Of a DNA stretch of 5,346 nt, positions 4,629 to 5,346 are shown piece by piece. The notes below the pieces were generated by a model. That model did not search any database, was not told the DNA's origin, and saw nothing but the letters and a program-made list of their open reading frames with translations. Positions within the stretch are counted from its first letter, which is position 1, and every line of letters begins with the position of its first letter. Source of the DNA: an uncultured Desulfovibrio sp. (GTDB lineage Bacteria; Desulfobacterota; Desulfovibrionia; Desulfovibrionales; Desulfovibrionaceae); NCBI GenBank assembly GCA_900555975.1, contig USNI01000079.1, forward strand, positions 1 through 5,346, in the 5' to 3' direction. The position numbers were made by a program, and so were the translations under genes.

Positions 4629-5346
4629 ATGAACGGCATCCTTAAAAAGACGGCACTTGCCGTAACTGGTTTCGTGTTTCTGGCCTCTTCGGCCTCGGCG
4701 GCTCCCATGCTGCCCGATTTCGTGCCTCTGGCAAAAAATGCCGGTCCGGCCGTGGTGAACATCAGCACCGAAAGGGAGATGGACAGTCCCGTCATGGATA
4801 TGTTCAACTTCCCCGGCATGGATCGTTTCTTTGAACAGTTCGGCGGACCTTTCGGCATGCGTCCAGGTCAGCCTGTTCCCAGACAGAAGAGCAGTGCTCT
4901 CGGTTCCGGCTTCATCATTTCTGCCGACGGCTATATCGTCACCAACAACCATGTGGTGGAAGGTGCCGACAAGGTGACCGTAAAGCTTAACGACGACAAG
5001 TCGGCCGGTCTTGCCGCCACCATCGTGGGTACCGACGAGGAAACGGATCTCGCCCTGCTCAAGGTGGAAAGTCCCACGCCGCTGCCTGTGCTCAAGTTCG
5101 GTGATTCCGATGCCATGGAAGTCGGCGACTGGGTCGTGGCCATCGGCAACCCCTTCGGTCTGAGCAATACCGTGACCGCCGGTATTCTGAGCGCCAAGGG
5201 ACGCGACATTCACGCCGGCCCCTTTGACAATTTCCTTCAGACCGATGCGTCCATCAACCCCGGCAACAGCGGCGGTCCGCTCATCAACATGGCCGGTGAG
5301 GTCATAGGCATCAATACCGCCATCACAGCCAACGGTCAGGGCATCG
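4629..5346 (+). CDS. htrA: Periplasmic HtrA/DegP-family serine protease, N-terminal part, cut by window edge
   Basis: HtrA/Deg proteins degrade or refold damaged envelope proteins in the periplasm. The 239 visible codons begin with a Sec signal peptide ([20 protein letters not shown], then SASA) with likely cleavage after residue 24. A flexible Met/Phe/Gly-rich segment follows at about 50-88 (for example [17 protein letters not shown]), as in the LA loop of DegP-type proteases. The trypsin-like domain shows the full catalytic triad: His108 in TNNHVVEGA, Asp140 in TDLALLKV and Ser214 in [17 protein letters not shown] (171-178) and LQTDASIN (203-210) are also typical. The one or two PDZ domains expected at the C-terminus are beyond the edge, so DegP, DegQ and DegS types cannot be separated, though a cleavable signal argues against DegS. 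AAGGAG (4618-4623) 5 nt upstream sets the start. Confidence 0.95.
   Translation, partial: MNGILKKTALAVTGFVFLASSASAAPMLPDFVPLAKNAGPAVVNISTEREMDSPVMDMFNFPGMDRFFEQFGGPFGMRPGQPVPRQKSSALGSGFIISADGYIVTNNHVVEGADKVTVKLNDDKSAGLAATIVGTDEETDLALLKVESPTPLPVLKFGDSDAMEVGDWVVAIGNPFGLSNTVTAGILSAKGRDIHAGPFDNFLQTDASINPGNSGGPLINMAGEVIGINTAITANGQGI

Overview
The window looks like ordinary chromosomal DNA from a Gram-negative bacterium. A Desulfovibrio-like (Desulfovibrionaceae) host is my best guess. It rests on moderately high GC, strong GGAGG-type ribosome sites, a short unimodal QueF, a periplasmic HtrA/Deg protease with a Sec signal peptide, and the overall protein style. The taxonomy is inference; no rRNA or other marker is present.

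Layout, left to right. (1) Positions 1-276, minus strand: the N-terminal part of a dicarboxylate/amino-acid:cation symporter, cut by the window edge. (2) Positions 277-652: a long non-coding divergent region with two inverted repeats and only weak promoter-like sequence. (3) Positions 653-718: a 33-bp unit repeated in tandem with one mismatch. Each unit folds on paper as a complete preQ1-I riboswitch aptamer: a 4-bp P1, a 5-bp pseudoknot P2, an A-rich tail, and a C in the ligand-pairing position. The second aptamer ends one nucleotide before the next gene's AUG. (4) Positions 720-2558, plus strand: a tight three-gene operon of yhhQ (queuosine-precursor transporter), queC (preQ0 synthase) and queF (preQ0 reductase). 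The genes overlap by 1 nt and 8 nt, and the operon ends at a perfect 16-bp terminator hairpin. (5) Positions 2653-3756: a promoter and tilS, the tRNA-Ile lysidine synthetase. (6) Positions 3757-4153: non-coding, with an AT-rich island and a hairpin just before the next gene. (7) Positions 4154-4423: a small FmdB-type zinc-ribbon protein. (8) Positions 4629-5346: the first 239 codons of an HtrA/DegP-like serine protease, running off the right edge.

The genes fit together around tRNA wobble-base modification. The riboswitch senses preQ1, the product of QueF. It sits in front of a transporter for Q precursors and two late biosynthetic enzymes, so import and synthesis would both be shut off when preQ1 is plentiful. 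TilS modifies a different tRNA (C34 of tRNA-Ile2) and has its own promoter.

The most interesting signal is the tandem preQ1-I aptamer pair. Its two copies could also cross-pair, and it lies directly against a start codon that has no canonical Shine-Dalgarno. The genes themselves belong to well-known families.
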